This document shows, in pieces, positions 8,796 to 17,160 of a stretch of 64,000 nt of DNA. How positions within the stretch are numbered: the stretch's first letter is position 1; each line of letters opens with the position of its first letter. Under the pieces are notes generated by a model. The model was not told the DNA's origin. It worked only from the letters and a program-made list of their open reading frames with translations, and made no database searches. Source of the stretch: Laedolimicola ammoniilytica (lineage in GTDB: Bacteria > Bacillota > Clostridia > Lachnospirales > Lachnospiraceae); contig NZ_JAOQKC010000016.1 of the NCBI RefSeq assembly GCF_025567165.1, positions 10,425-74,424 of the forward strand. The letters are read 5' to 3'. The position numbers and the translations under genes are program-made.

Positions 8796-8843
8796 ATTTT
8801 TAATCTTCCGTTTGCTATAATCAGATAGAAAAGGAGGCTGTTT

Positions 8844-9497
8844 ATGAAAAACGAAAAGAGCCTGAAGGACACAATCTATAACGCAATACTGGAAGATATA
8901 TTTTCATTGGAATATAAACCTGGAGATATTTTAAATGAAAAGGCGCTGGTTGAAAAGTATGAGTGTAGTAAATCGCCAGTCAGGGAAGCACTTTTAGAGC
9001 TGTGCAAAGACAATGTGTTGCGCAATATTCCGAGATATGGATATGAAGTGGTAAAACTTACAATGGATGATGTGCGTGAAATGATAGAATTCCGCTATCT
9101 TCTGGAGGCGGGAATTCTTCGCAAGCAATATTCAGATCTGACGGAAGTTCATTTTTCTATTCTGGAAGATATAGATAAGCAGTGCAGAAAAAAAGAAAAT
9201 ACAATGTGGGAGCATTGGAGCTTAAACACGGAATTCCATCTGAAGCTGGTTGGATTTGGAAGAAATAATTTTGCGATGGAAGAATTGAAAAGGTGTATGG
9301 ACAGATTAAAACGCGCATATACGAGATTTTGCTGGGAGCAATATGAGTTGGAATTGGAACTGGATACACGAAATCATGCAATGATTATACAGGCATTACG
9401 CGAGCGTGATATAGAGAAAGCGGTACAATATCTTGCAAGGGATTTGAACGATTTTGGCGGGAAAAATTACAGGTTTATAGAGGAAAAAAATATGTAA
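8844..9497 (+). CDS. GntR family regulator (FadR/FCD subfamily)
   Basis: 217 aa. The N-terminal winged helix-turn-helix includes DTIYNAILEDIFSLEYKPGD and CSKSPVREALLELC, the GntR hallmark with the SPVREAL recognition helix. The C-terminal all-helical FCD ligand domain contains the expected acidic and His residues (EFRYLLEAGIL, NTEFHLKLV, RNHAMIIQAL). It follows AAGGAGG. It likely controls the adjacent cysteine/peptide catabolic genes, binding an amino acid or related carboxylate; that is inference. Confidence 0.88.
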   Translation: MKNEKSLKDTIYNAILEDIFSLEYKPGDILNEKALVEKYECSKSPVREALLELCKDNVLRNIPRYGYEVVKLTMDDVREMIEFRYLLEAGILRKQYSDLTEVHFSILEDIDKQCRKKENTMWEHWSLNTEFHLKLVGFGRNNFAMEELKRCMDRLKRAYTRFCWEQYELELELDTRNHAMIIQALRERDIEKAVQYLARDLNDFGGKNYRFIEEKNM

Positions 9498-9540
9498 AAG
9501 ACTGGCTGTTGAAGGCAACTTTAACAGCCAGTCTTTTAAA
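9496..9540 (+). terminator. Intrinsic terminator of the GntR gene
   Basis: A perfect 15-bp stem (9496-9510 with 9523-9537), whose 5' arm begins inside the stop codon, closes a 12-nt loop and ends in a T-run. Confidence 0.85.
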
Positions 9541-9553
9541 AGGATAAAGAGAG

Positions 9554-10003
9554 ATGAAAAAAAGGATAACTGCGATTCCGGGAAGCCTGATGCTGATTCC
9601 AATGGCGATATCTGCGCTCGTATGCACTTATTACCCATTTCTTAGCAGATTAAAGAGCCCGGCTTCAGAGAGTGTCGGCTGTTGAAGTGGCAGCATGTCT
9701 GAGTAGTATGAGCCCCGGTGTTTATATAGCGCTGATGAATGAAAAAGGCGATGATGTAGACAAAGCCGGTTATACATTTATAAGTTTGGTATCATTGCCG
9801 TTTATCCCTGTTTGTTTTTTGAGTATTTCAGAAGGCAGTGGAATAGACTGGTGTCTGTCTCTGTCCCGGCAATTCTGGCGTCTGAACATATAGAATATCT
9901 GCCATATGTGGAAACTGCAACCGCTCAGATTGCGATGGTTGTATTATTAAGTACATTTATGACACCGGTATTCGTAAAAATATTGGACTCTAAAAAAGCA
10001 TAA
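9554..10003 (+). pseudogene. Degraded 2-keto-3-deoxygluconate-type permease
   Basis: Three reading frames carry pieces of one permease. They are an N-terminus ITAIPGSLMLIPMAISALV (from the ATG at 9554, in-frame stop after VGC near 9680), a middle segment with LSSMSPGVYIALMNEKGDDVD, and a C-terminus TATAQIAMVVLLSTFMTPV ending at 10003. These match the order of the KdgT family, but most of the 300-odd codons are gone and frames shift between pieces. It is non-functional as a transporter. It supports decay of the cyuA-associated cluster. Confidence 0.65.
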
Positions 10004-10043
10004 GAAATTTATAACTGTTCACATATTTTTAAGATTTATTTTC

Positions 10044-10072
10044 TTGACAATCCATAACAATCGTAATAACAT
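10044..10072 (+). promoter_or_regulatory. Promoter of marR-ABC exporter operon
   Basis: Consensus TTGACA at 10044-10049 and TAACAT at 10067-10072, 17 nt apart. It is immediately followed by the palindromic operator. Confidence 0.7.
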
Positions 10073-10108
10073 ATAGGATACTATATAGGACACTATATAG
10101 TATCCTAT
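10073..10108. promoter_or_regulatory. Perfect palindromic operator for the MarR regulator
   Basis: ATAGGATACTATATA (10073-10087) and its exact reverse complement (10094-10108) are separated by GGACAC. The palindrome starts at the base after the -10 box, across the probable transcription start, and 37 nt before the marR start codon. That is the position expected for autorepression by the MarR dimer. Two extra AGGA-type half-sites fall in the centre. Confidence 0.8.
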
Positions 10109-10144
10109 TTATTATGAAAAAATTCGCAGAAGGAGGATCAACCA

Positions 10145-10642
10145 ATGAGGAGGGGGCCCAGCCCAATCAGCAAGCGGATTCGGATTATCAACAACAAGTT
10201 CCGCAAGCTGTGGGATAAAAATCTTCTGAAATACAACCTGACCGGCGTGCAGATGGAAATACTCTGCTACCTGAAATGCAATCCGGACAAGGAAATCCAT
10301 CAGCGGGAGATCGAGTACTGGTTCCAGTTGAAAAACCCGACGGTGACCGGTATCCTGAACCGGCTGGAGGAAAAAGGCTATATCACCAGGCGGCGCAATC
10401 CGGCTGACGGCAGATACCGGATCATTGAAGTGACGGAAAAAGGCAATCAGGTCATGGAGGATATGGGAGAGGGAGCCAGAAATCTGGACGAACGAATCTA
10501 CGCCTGTATGACGGACGAGGAACAGGCAAAGCTTCTGGAGCTTCTGGATCGGATTTTGGCGACTATGACGGAAAATGATGGAACAGAAGAACAGTTAGAG
10601 CAGCATAGAGAAAGAATCACACAAGGAGGACACACATGCTGA
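10145..10642 (+). CDS. MarR family transcriptional regulator
   Basis: 165 aa winged-helix protein. The helix-turn-helix includes QREIEYWFQLKNPTVTGILNRLEEKGYI, followed by the wing TRRRNPADGRYRIIEVTEKG, a typical MarR DxR motif. The start at 10145 follows AGGAGG. Its end overlaps the start of the first ABC exporter gene by 7 nt, so regulator and exporter form one operon. It probably represses the operon until a toxic ligand binds. Confidence 0.92.
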   Translation: MRRGPSPISKRIRIINNKFRKLWDKNLLKYNLTGVQMEILCYLKCNPDKEIHQREIEYWFQLKNPTVTGILNRLEEKGYITRRRNPADGRYRIIEVTEKGNQVMEDMGEGARNLDERIYACMTDEEQAKLLELLDRILATMTENDGTEEQLEQHRERITQGGHTC

Positions 10643-12381
10643 AGACATTAAAGGCCTATATAGGCGAGTACAAAAAGACGGCCATCTCAGCGCCGATTTT
10701 TATTGTCTTCGAGGTTATCTTTGAGATGATCATTCCGCTTCTGATGGCGGCTATCATCGACAACGGACTTGAGACAGGCAACATGAAATATGTAATCACG
10801 ATGGGACTGGTGATGCTTCTGGTATCCTTTGCGTCCCTGTTCTGTGGATCCATGGCGGCGAAGCAGGCGGCCATCGCGTCTACCGGATTTGCGAAAAATG
10901 TAAGAGAGGGAATGTACAATCATATCCAGGAATTTTCCTTCTCCAATATCGACCATTTCTCTACCGCGGGACTGGTTACGCGTCTGACCACCGATGTAAC
11001 GAATGTACAGAACGCGTTCCAGATGATGATGCGTATGCTGATGCGCGCGCCGGTCATGCTGGTTACGGCCATGACGATGACCTTTATCATCAACGCCAGA
11101 CTGTCCTGTGTATATCTGGTGGCGCTGGTATTCTTAGGAATCGTCATTGCCTTCCTGATGGGCCGCGTAGGAAAATATTTCCGTGAAATGTTCGACAAAT
11201 ACGACGCCCTGAACGCGGATATCCAGGAAAATCTGACCGGTATTCGGGTAGTCAAGGCGTACGTGCGTGAGGAGCATGAGAAGCAGAAGTTCGGCAAGGC
11301 CTCCGAGGCCGTATACCGCTGCGCGGTTCGGGCCCAGAAGCTGATGGTCAGCATGATGCCCACCATGCAGTTTACGGTTTACGCCTGTATCATCGCGGTG
11401 TCCTGGCTGGGCGCCAGAACCATCGTGGCGGGCAATATGACCACTGGCCAGCTGATGAGTCTCTTTACTTATACGATGAATATCATGATGAGCCTGATGT
11501 TCATCGCCATGGTAGCCGTTATGCTGACCATGGCTAAATCCTCCGCAGAGCGTATCTGCGAGGTCTTAAATGAAAAGAGCAGCCTGACCAATAAGGAGCA
11601 GGCCGTCACAGAGGTTCCCGATGGCTCCATTACCTTTGACAACGTATCCTTCAGCTACCGGAACGACGAGGGGAACCTGAATCTGGATCATATCAATCTG
11701 GAAATCAAATCCGGCGAGACCGTAGGGATCCTGGGCGGCACCGGAAGCGCCAAGTCTACGCTGGTACAGCTGATCCCAAGATTGTATGACGTAACAGGAG
11801 GAAGCGTCCGGGTAGGCGGCATCGACGTCCGGGATTATGACCTGGATTCCCTCCGGAATCAGGTGTCCATGGTGCTTCAGAAGAATGTGCTGTTTTCCGG
11901 CACCATCAAGGAAAACCTGCGCTGGGGCGATAAGGACGCCAGCGATGAGGAGCTGATCCGTGTCTGTAAGCTGGCCTGCGCCGATGAATTTATCCAGCGC
12001 TTCCCGGAGCAGTATGACACCTGGATTGAGCAGGGCGGCAGCAATGTGTCCGGCGGACAGAAACAGCGTCTCTGTATCGCCAGAGCCCTGTTAAAGAAGC
12101 CGAGAATCCTGATTCTGGACGATTCCACCAGCGCGGTGGATACCCATACGGATGCCATGATCCGGAAGGCCTTCCGGGAGGAGATTCCCGATACCACCAA
12201 GATCATCATTGCCCAGCGTATCTCTTCCGTACAGGATTCGGATAAGATTATCGTGCTGGACGACGGTGCGGTTAGCGGTGTCGGAACCCATGCGGAATTA
12301 TTGAAAAATAACGCAATCTACCGGGAAGTATACGAATCCCAGCAGAAGCCCACAGACAGCGAAGGAGGTGACGCAGAATGA
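10636..12381 (+). CDS. Heterodimeric multidrug ABC exporter, subunit 1 (degenerate site)
   Basis: 581 aa half-transporter: six transmembrane helices (about residues 15-300) followed by a nucleotide-binding domain. Walker A is GGTGSAKST, signature is VSGGQ, and Walker B reads LILDDSTS, with Asp where the catalytic Glu normally stands. Such a degenerate site is typical of one partner of BmrCD/TM287-288-like exporters. The start overlaps marR, and the stop overlaps the next gene (ATGA). Likely exports drugs or amphipathic compounds; the substrate is not deducible. Confidence 0.92.
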   Translation: MLKTLKAYIGEYKKTAISAPIFIVFEVIFEMIIPLLMAAIIDNGLETGNMKYVITMGLVMLLVSFASLFCGSMAAKQAAIASTGFAKNVREGMYNHIQEFSFSNIDHFSTAGLVTRLTTDVTNVQNAFQMMMRMLMRAPVMLVTAMTMTFIINARLSCVYLVALVFLGIVIAFLMGRVGKYFREMFDKYDALNADIQENLTGIRVVKAYVREEHEKQKFGKASEAVYRCAVRAQKLMVSMMPTMQFTVYACIIAVSWLGARTIVAGNMTTGQLMSLFTYTMNIMMSLMFIAMVAVMLTMAKSSAERICEVLNEKSSLTNKEQAVTEVPDGSITFDNVSFSYRNDEGNLNLDHINLEIKSGETVGILGGTGSAKSTLVQLIPRLYDVTGGSVRVGGIDVRDYDLDSLRNQVSMVLQKNVLFSGTIKENLRWGDKDASDEELIRVCKLACADEFIQRFPEQYDTWIEQGGSNVSGGQKQRLCIARALLKKPRILILDDSTSAVDTHTDAMIRKAFREEIPDTTKIIIAQRISSVQDSDKIIVLDDGAVSGVGTHAELLKNNAIYREVYESQQKPTDSEGGDAE

Positions 12382-14297
12382 GCAACAGCAAAAGACCTGG
12401 AGGTCCCGGAGGACCCAGAGGCATGAGAAAAGGCCCCAAGGCGAAAAACCCCATGAAGACGCTGAAGCGGATCTTCGCGATCATCGTAAAGGGTTATCCG
12501 ATTCAGTGCGTACTGGTTATCATCGGTATCGTAGTCGGAGTACTGGCCAACGTATACGGCAGCTTATTTCTGCAGTCTCTGATCGATGACTATATCACAC
12601 CCCTGGTGGGAAGCTCCGCACCGGATTTCACGCCGCTTTTGAAGGCACTGGCCACCATGGCAGTGATTTATCTGGTGGGCGTAGTCTCCAACTATCTGTA
12701 CAACCGCCTGATGATTTACATTTCCGAGGGCAGCCTGAAAAAAGTAAGGGACGGACTGTTCGACCACATGGAGACCCTGACGATCCCGTATTTTGACACC
12801 CATACCCACGGAGACCTGATGAGTATCTACACCAATGATACAGATACCCTGCGCCAGATGATCAGCCAGAGTATCCCGCAGCTGCTGTCCTCCGCCATTA
12901 CCATCGTCAGCGTATTCGCGTCCATGGTATACTTAAGCCCGATTCTGACCCTGATGATCATTGCCATGGTATTCGTCATGACAAATGTCATCAAGAAAAT
13001 CGGCGGCCAGTCTGGCCGGTACTTTATGGCGCAGCAGCAGGATCTGGGTAAAGTCAACGGCTACATCGAGGAAATGATGGACGGCCAGAAGGTGGTAAAG
13101 GTCTTCTGCCATGAAGAAGAAGCGAAAGAAAAATTCAAGGAGCTGAACGACAAGCTCTTCGACAGCGCCAGCAACGCGAACATCTACGCCAACGTGCTGA
13201 TGCCGGTAATGGGAAATATTGGAAATATCAATTATGTACTGACCACCATCGTAGGCTCTCTGCTGGCTATCGGCGGGATCGGCGGCCTGACTCTGGGCGG
13301 TCTTGCCTCCTTCCTGCAGCTGACAAGAAGCTTCAATCAGCCGATTGCGCAGATTGCCCAGCAGTTCAACTCTATCATTATGGCCCTGGCAGGCGCGGAG
13401 CGAATCTTCAACCTGATGGATGAGCCCTCTGAGCAGGACGGCGGTTATGTAACCCTGGTCAATGCCCGCTATGAGGGTGACAAGCTGGTGGAGGTGCCGG
13501 AGCGTACCGGTATCTGGGCCTGGAAGCATCCCCATCATGACGGTACCATCACATACACGGAGCTGAAGGGCGACGTAGTCATGGACGGGGTAGACTTCGG
13601 TTATACACCGGAAAAAACCGTACTTCACGACATTAAGCTCTACGCGAAGCCCGGACAGAAGGTGGCCTTTGTAGGCGCTACCGGAGCCGGAAAAACGACC
13701 ATTACCAACCTGATTAACCGGTTTTACGATATTCAGGACGGAAAGATCCGTTACGACGGTATCAACATCAATAAGATTAAGAAGCAGGATCTGCGCCGTT
13801 CCCTGGGTATGGTACTTCAGGACAGCCATCTGTTCACCGGCACCGTAGCCGACAATATCCGGTACGGCAAGCTGGACGCCACCGACAGCGAGGTCAAGGG
13901 CGCAGCCATGCTGGCAGGAGCAGACAGCTTTATCAGGCACCTGCCCCAGGGCTATGATACCATGCTTACCGGAGACGGCGGCAACCTGTCCCAGGGACAG
14001 CGTCAGCTTCTGACGATAGCCCGGGCAGCCATTGCAGATCCGCCTGTTCTGATTCTGGATGAGGCGACCTCCAGTATCGATACCCGTACAGAGGCCATCG
14101 TACAGCGGGGTATGGACAGCCTGATGGAGGGCCGTACCGTATTTGTTATTGCCCACCGTCTGTCTACGGTCCAGAATTCAGATGTCATCATGGTGCTGGA
14201 TCAGGGCCGAATTATCGAGCGGGGCAGCCACGAGGAGCTGATTGCCCAGAAGGGTAAATATTATCAGCTCTATACCGGAGCCTTTGAACTCTCATAA
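12378..14297 (+). CDS. Heterodimeric multidrug ABC exporter, subunit 2
   Basis: 639 aa half-transporter with a Gly/Pro/Arg/Lys-rich N-terminal tail, six transmembrane helices, and an NBD with Walker A GATGAGKTT, signature LSQGQ and Walker B LILDEATS with the catalytic Glu intact. An insertion of about 50 residues (VNARYEGDKLVEVPERTG...) precedes the NBD. It pairs with subunit 1: this chain supplies the competent Walker B. Starts with a 4-nt ATGA overlap, ensuring coupled translation. Confidence 0.93.
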   Translation: MSNSKRPGGPGGPRGMRKGPKAKNPMKTLKRIFAIIVKGYPIQCVLVIIGIVVGVLANVYGSLFLQSLIDDYITPLVGSSAPDFTPLLKALATMAVIYLVGVVSNYLYNRLMIYISEGSLKKVRDGLFDHMETLTIPYFDTHTHGDLMSIYTNDTDTLRQMISQSIPQLLSSAITIVSVFASMVYLSPILTLMIIAMVFVMTNVIKKIGGQSGRYFMAQQQDLGKVNGYIEEMMDGQKVVKVFCHEEEAKEKFKELNDKLFDSASNANIYANVLMPVMGNIGNINYVLTTIVGSLLAIGGIGGLTLGGLASFLQLTRSFNQPIAQIAQQFNSIIMALAGAERIFNLMDEPSEQDGGYVTLVNARYEGDKLVEVPERTGIWAWKHPHHDGTITYTELKGDVVMDGVDFGYTPEKTVLHDIKLYAKPGQKVAFVGATGAGKTTITNLINRFYDIQDGKIRYDGININKIKKQDLRRSLGMVLQDSHLFTGTVADNIRYGKLDATDSEVKGAAMLAGADSFIRHLPQGYDTMLTGDGGNLSQGQRQLLTIARAAIADPPVLILDEATSSIDTRTEAIVQRGMDSLMEGRTVFVIAHRLSTVQNSDVIMVLDQGRIIERGSHEELIAQKGKYYQLYTGAFELS

Positions 14298-14316
14298 CCT
14301 TAATCTCGAAAACCAG

Positions 14317-14453
14317 CTCTGTGGGGTTCGAAAAATCAGGGTGTCCGGCTTTTCGCGGATTGTGTGTGTCTGGGGCGAACAGGCTTGCCTGTCCGTTCCA
14401 GACATACATTGTCTGTGAAACGTCCGAACACACGATTTTTGAACCTCGCAGAG
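14317..14453. repeat. 137-nt fold-back (palindromic) element
   Basis: The whole stretch is an imperfect inverted repeat. CTCTGTGGGGTTC (14317 on) matches the complement of GAACCTCGCAGAG (ends 14453), GGTTCGAAAAATC matches GATTTTTGAACC, GTGTCCGG matches CCGAACAC-side bases, and GTCTGG..GAACAGGC pairs with GCCTGTCCGTTCCAGAC at the tip. It lies between the exporter operon and the zinc-ribbon gene. It could be a MITE-like insertion or a long RNA hairpin that ends the exporter mRNA. Confidence 0.65.
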
Positions 14454-14476
14454 CGTCCGTCTTAAAAGGAGCTTTT

Positions 14477-14872
14477 ATGCGAGAAAAATTTCAACATTTT
14501 ATGCAGGGACGCTACGGCGCCGACCAGCTGTCCCGGTTTCTGACTGCCATCGGCCTGGTTCTGATTATTCTGAACCTGTTTGTCCACAGCAATGCGATCG
14601 TCTATCTGGTAATGGCTCTGCTTGTTTACTGCTATTACCGGATGTTTTCCAGGGATTATAACCGCCGTTACGCGGAAAATCAGAAATTCCTGACCTGGCA
14701 GAACAAAATAAAATACAAAGTAAATAACTGGAAAAGAAACCTGGCCGACCGAAAAACCCACCATATCTACAAGTGTCCCAGCTGTGGTCAAAAGATCCGT
14801 GTCCCCAAGGGCAAAGGCAAAATCATCGTAACCTGCCCCAAATGCCGGACGGAATTTCAGAAAAAAAGCTAA
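14477..14872 (+). CDS. Small membrane protein with C-terminal zinc ribbon
   Basis: 131 aa. Two hydrophobic segments (about residues 20-55) are followed by a basic linker and a CPSCGQKIRVPKGKGKI...CPKC zinc ribbon. This combination is common in Lachnospiraceae and has no assigned role. The frame is open from 14321, but the upstream part lies in the fold-back element. The ATG at 14477 has AAAGGAG five nt before it and is preferred. Confidence 0.8.
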   Translation: MREKFQHFMQGRYGADQLSRFLTAIGLVLIILNLFVHSNAIVYLVMALLVYCYYRMFSRDYNRRYAENQKFLTWQNKIKYKVNNWKRNLADRKTHHIYKCPSCGQKIRVPKGKGKIIVTCPKCRTEFQKKS

Positions 14873-14877
14873 AACCC

Positions 14878-14918
14878 AAAAAGCAATGCAGTCTGTAAAA
14901 AGATTACATTGCTTTTTT
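14878..14918 (+). terminator. Intrinsic terminator
   Basis: AAAAAGCAATG (14878-14888) pairs with CATTGCTTTTT (14907-14917). The stem is AT-rich but perfect, and the T-run is part of the 3' arm. Confidence 0.75.
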
Positions 14919-15032
14919 AATAGAACAAAGTGGAAAAATAACATTTCCCTGTGTATAAAAAAATCAGGAACCGCTCATAATGTGGATAGAAACGGATACC
15001 GTCCAGCGACGGCAGAAAGGAGATTCTATATT

Positions 15033-15371
15033 ATGAAGAGGTTCAGAAAATACACAGCAGGACTGTTGCTGCTTGTACTGGTCCTGGGCGTAAGCGCCTG
15101 TGGCAATTCCGACAACAACGGAGGCACCAACAAGCCGAACACCGAAAACAACGGAACAACCAATGATGGAGCCAATACGAACGGCACTACGAACAATGGC
15201 AACATCGTAGACGACGCCGTAGACGGCGCAGGAGACGCAGTGGAAGACGTAGGCGACGGCATCATGAACGGTGTGGACGACGTGGTAGACGGCACAGAAA
15301 ATGTGGTGGACGATATGACGAATGGGACAACGAACACCAATAACGGCACCACAAACCAGACCACTCGTTAA
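15033..15371 (+). CDS. Small Asn/Gly/Asp-rich lipoprotein
   Basis: 112 aa. A signal peptide ends in the lipobox V-S-A-C (Cys23), so the protein is probably lipid-anchored on the outside of the membrane. The mature part is low-complexity: Asn/Thr/Gly-rich ends around a repeated acidic VDDAVDGAGDAVEDVGDG-like core with a 7- to 8-residue period. No enzymatic motif. The ATG at 15033 follows AAAGGAG; the longer upstream frame lacks support. Function unknown. Confidence 0.75.
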   Translation: MKRFRKYTAGLLLLVLVLGVSACGNSDNNGGTNKPNTENNGTTNDGANTNGTTNNGNIVDDAVDGAGDAVEDVGDGIMNGVDDVVDGTENVVDDMTNGTTNTNNGTTNQTTR

Positions 15372-15395
15372 GCCTGAAAAGAAAGCAAAAAGCAA

Positions 15396-15432
15396 TGCCC
15401 TGCAGATCGAGATGGATTTGCAGGGCAATTTT
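15396..15432 (+). terminator. Intrinsic terminator of the lipoprotein gene
   Basis: TGCCCTGCA (15396-15404) pairs with TGCAGGGCA (15419-15427), followed by ATTTT. Confidence 0.75.
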
Positions 15433-15477
15433 ATGGGAAAACCCGGTCTGACGGTGAGATTCTTTAAGATTCCTGTC

Positions 15478-15506
15478 TTGCAGACCAGGCCAAAATGCGC
15501 TATACT
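15478..15506 (+). promoter_or_regulatory. Promoter of asnS
   Basis: TTGCAG (15478-15483) and TATACT (15501-15506) with 17-nt spacing, 67 nt before the asnS start. I see no T-box-like leader in this short interval. Confidence 0.7.
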
Positions 15507-15573
15507 ATAAGCTAAATCGGCGCGCGGGAAAGGCGCCGGAAGCAAGAGAAAGAAAAGGATAGGGATAAAGAAC

Positions 15574-16965
15574 ATGAAGTGCATTACTGTAAAAGAATTA
15601 TATCGTAATACTGAAAGCTATCTGGATAAGGAAATCACAGTAGCGGGCTGGCTCCGCAGTAACCGTGGATCCAAGGCCTTCGGCTTCCTGGTTATGGGAG
15701 ACGGAAGCTGCTTCCAGACACTACAGATCGTATACCATGATACCATGGAGAACTTTAAAGAGGTTTCCAAGCTGAACGTGGGCGCTGCCGTGATTGTAAA
15801 GGGAACTCTGGTTGCTACACCGGAGGCAAAGCAGCCCTTCGAGATTCAGGCAGAAGAGGTTGTGGTAGAGGGCGATTCCGCGCCGGATTATCCGCTGCAG
15901 AAGAAGCGCCACTCCTTCGAGTATCTGAGAACCATTCCTCATCTGCGTGCCAGAACCAATACCTTCCAGGCTGTATTCCGGGTTCGCTCCCTGATTGCCT
16001 ATGCGATTCACCAGTTCTTCCAGGAGAGAGGCTTTGTATACGTACATACGCCGCTGATTACCGGAAGCGACTGCGAGGGCGCAGGCGAGATGTTCCAGGT
16101 AACGACATTGGATCTGAACAATGTACCGAAGACCGAAGAGGGACAGATCGATTACAGCCAGGACTTCTTCGGAAAAGAGACGAATCTGACCGTAAGCGGA
16201 CAGCTGAATGGCGAGACCTACGCTATGGCGTTCCGTGACATCTATACTTTTGGACCGACCTTCCGCGCGGAGAATTCCAATACCACCCGTCATGCGGCTG
16301 AGTTCTGGATGATCGAGCCGGAGATGGCATTCGCCGATCTGGAAGACAATATGGAAGTAGCTGAGGCTATGCTGAAATATGTTATCAGTTACGTGCTGGA
16401 GAACGCTCCGGAGGAGATGAATTTCTTCAACCAGTTTGTGGACAAGGGACTTCTGGACAGACTGCACGGCGTACTGAACTCCGAGTTTGGCCATGTGACC
16501 TACACCGAGGCCATTGAAATTCTGGAGAAGAACAACGACAACTTTGATTATAAGGTAAGCTGGGGCTGTGATCTGCAGACGGAGCATGAGCGTTATCTGA
16601 CCGAGCAGGTCTTCAAACGCCCGATTTTCGTAACAGATTACCCGAAGGACATCAAGGCCTTCTATATGAAGCTGAATGAGGACGGCAAGACCGTAGCCGC
16701 TATGGACTGTCTGGTACCGGGTATCGGTGAGATCATCGGCGGAAGCCAGAGAGAGGATGACCTGGAGAAGCTGACCGGTCGTATGCAGGAGCTGGGTCTG
16801 AAGGAAGAGGATTACGGCTTCTACCTTGACCTGCGGAAATACGGCTCTGTCCGTCATTCCGGTTTTGGCCTGGGCTTCGAGCGCTGCGTCATGTATCTGA
16901 CCGGCATGGGCAATATCCGCGACGTGATTCCGTTCCCGAGAACCGTAAATAACTGCGAGCTGTAA
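15574..16965 (+). CDS. asnS: Asparaginyl-tRNA synthetase
   Basis: Charges tRNA-Asn with asparagine in the cytoplasm. 463 aa class IIb synthetase. An N-terminal OB-fold anticodon-binding domain (residues about 15-100, VAGWLRSNRGSKAFGF) is followed by the catalytic domain with motif 2 FRAENSNTTRHAAEFWMIEPEMAF-type residues and motif 3 GFGLGFERC near the end. The HAAEFWMIE segment favours Asn over Asp specificity. Start at 15574 follows GGATAGGGATAAAGAAC. It is monocistronic with its own promoter and terminator. Confidence 0.97.
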   Translation: MKCITVKELYRNTESYLDKEITVAGWLRSNRGSKAFGFLVMGDGSCFQTLQIVYHDTMENFKEVSKLNVGAAVIVKGTLVATPEAKQPFEIQAEEVVVEGDSAPDYPLQKKRHSFEYLRTIPHLRARTNTFQAVFRVRSLIAYAIHQFFQERGFVYVHTPLITGSDCEGAGEMFQVTTLDLNNVPKTEEGQIDYSQDFFGKETNLTVSGQLNGETYAMAFRDIYTFGPTFRAENSNTTRHAAEFWMIEPEMAFADLEDNMEVAEAMLKYVISYVLENAPEEMNFFNQFVDKGLLDRLHGVLNSEFGHVTYTEAIEILEKNNDNFDYKVSWGCDLQTEHERYLTEQVFKRPIFVTDYPKDIKAFYMKLNEDGKTVAAMDCLVPGIGEIIGGSQREDDLEKLTGRMQELGLKEEDYGFYLDLRKYGSVRHSGFGLGFERCVMYLTGMGNIRDVIPFPRTVNNCEL

Positions 16966-16988
16966 GATTATAGTTTACAGAAAATTCC

Positions 16989-17032
16989 AAATATCTGTAT
17001 CATTCCCCTGGGGCGTGATACAGATATTTTTT
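16989..17032 (+). terminator. Intrinsic terminator of asnS
   Basis: A 14-bp perfect stem (16989-17002 with 17016-17029) is followed by TTT. Confidence 0.88.
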
Positions 17033-17058
17033 GTCATAGGAAACTTCGTCCTATGACA
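17032..17058. repeat. Post-terminator inverted repeat (TCATAGGA family)
   Basis: TGTCATAGGA (17032-17041) and TCCTATGACA (17049-17058) form a perfect 10-bp inverted repeat immediately behind the asnS terminator. Similar pairs follow the dapB and putP terminators. Confidence 0.6.
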
Positions 17059-17091
17059 CAAAAACGCTCCGCGGGATTCTATTTTATGTTC

Positions 17092-17120
17092 TTTATAAAG
17101 CGGGGGCGGCGTGTTAAAAT
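17092..17120 (+). promoter_or_regulatory. Promoter of the VWA-MoxR operon
   Basis: TTTATA (17092-17097), 17-nt spacing, then TAAAAT (17115-17120) with an extended TGT immediately before it. The same TGTTAAAATGAT string forms the secA -10 region. Confidence 0.6.
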
Positions 17121-17160
17121 GATAGACAAGAAGAAAGGCGAAAGGAAGCGGAGCGGGGAT

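Noticed and set aside
12933..14156. 407-aa ORF on the minus strand opposite the second ABC exporter gene
   Set aside because: The plus strand encodes a complete NBD with all motifs. The antisense frame has no start site, no recognisable domain and arises from codon bias.
15507..15573. T-box leader in front of asnS
   Set aside because: Only about 65 nt lie between the promoter and the start, too short, and no T-box sequence is present.
15721..16857. 378-aa ORF antisense to asnS
   Set aside because: Mirror of strongly biased asnS codons; asnS itself is certain.
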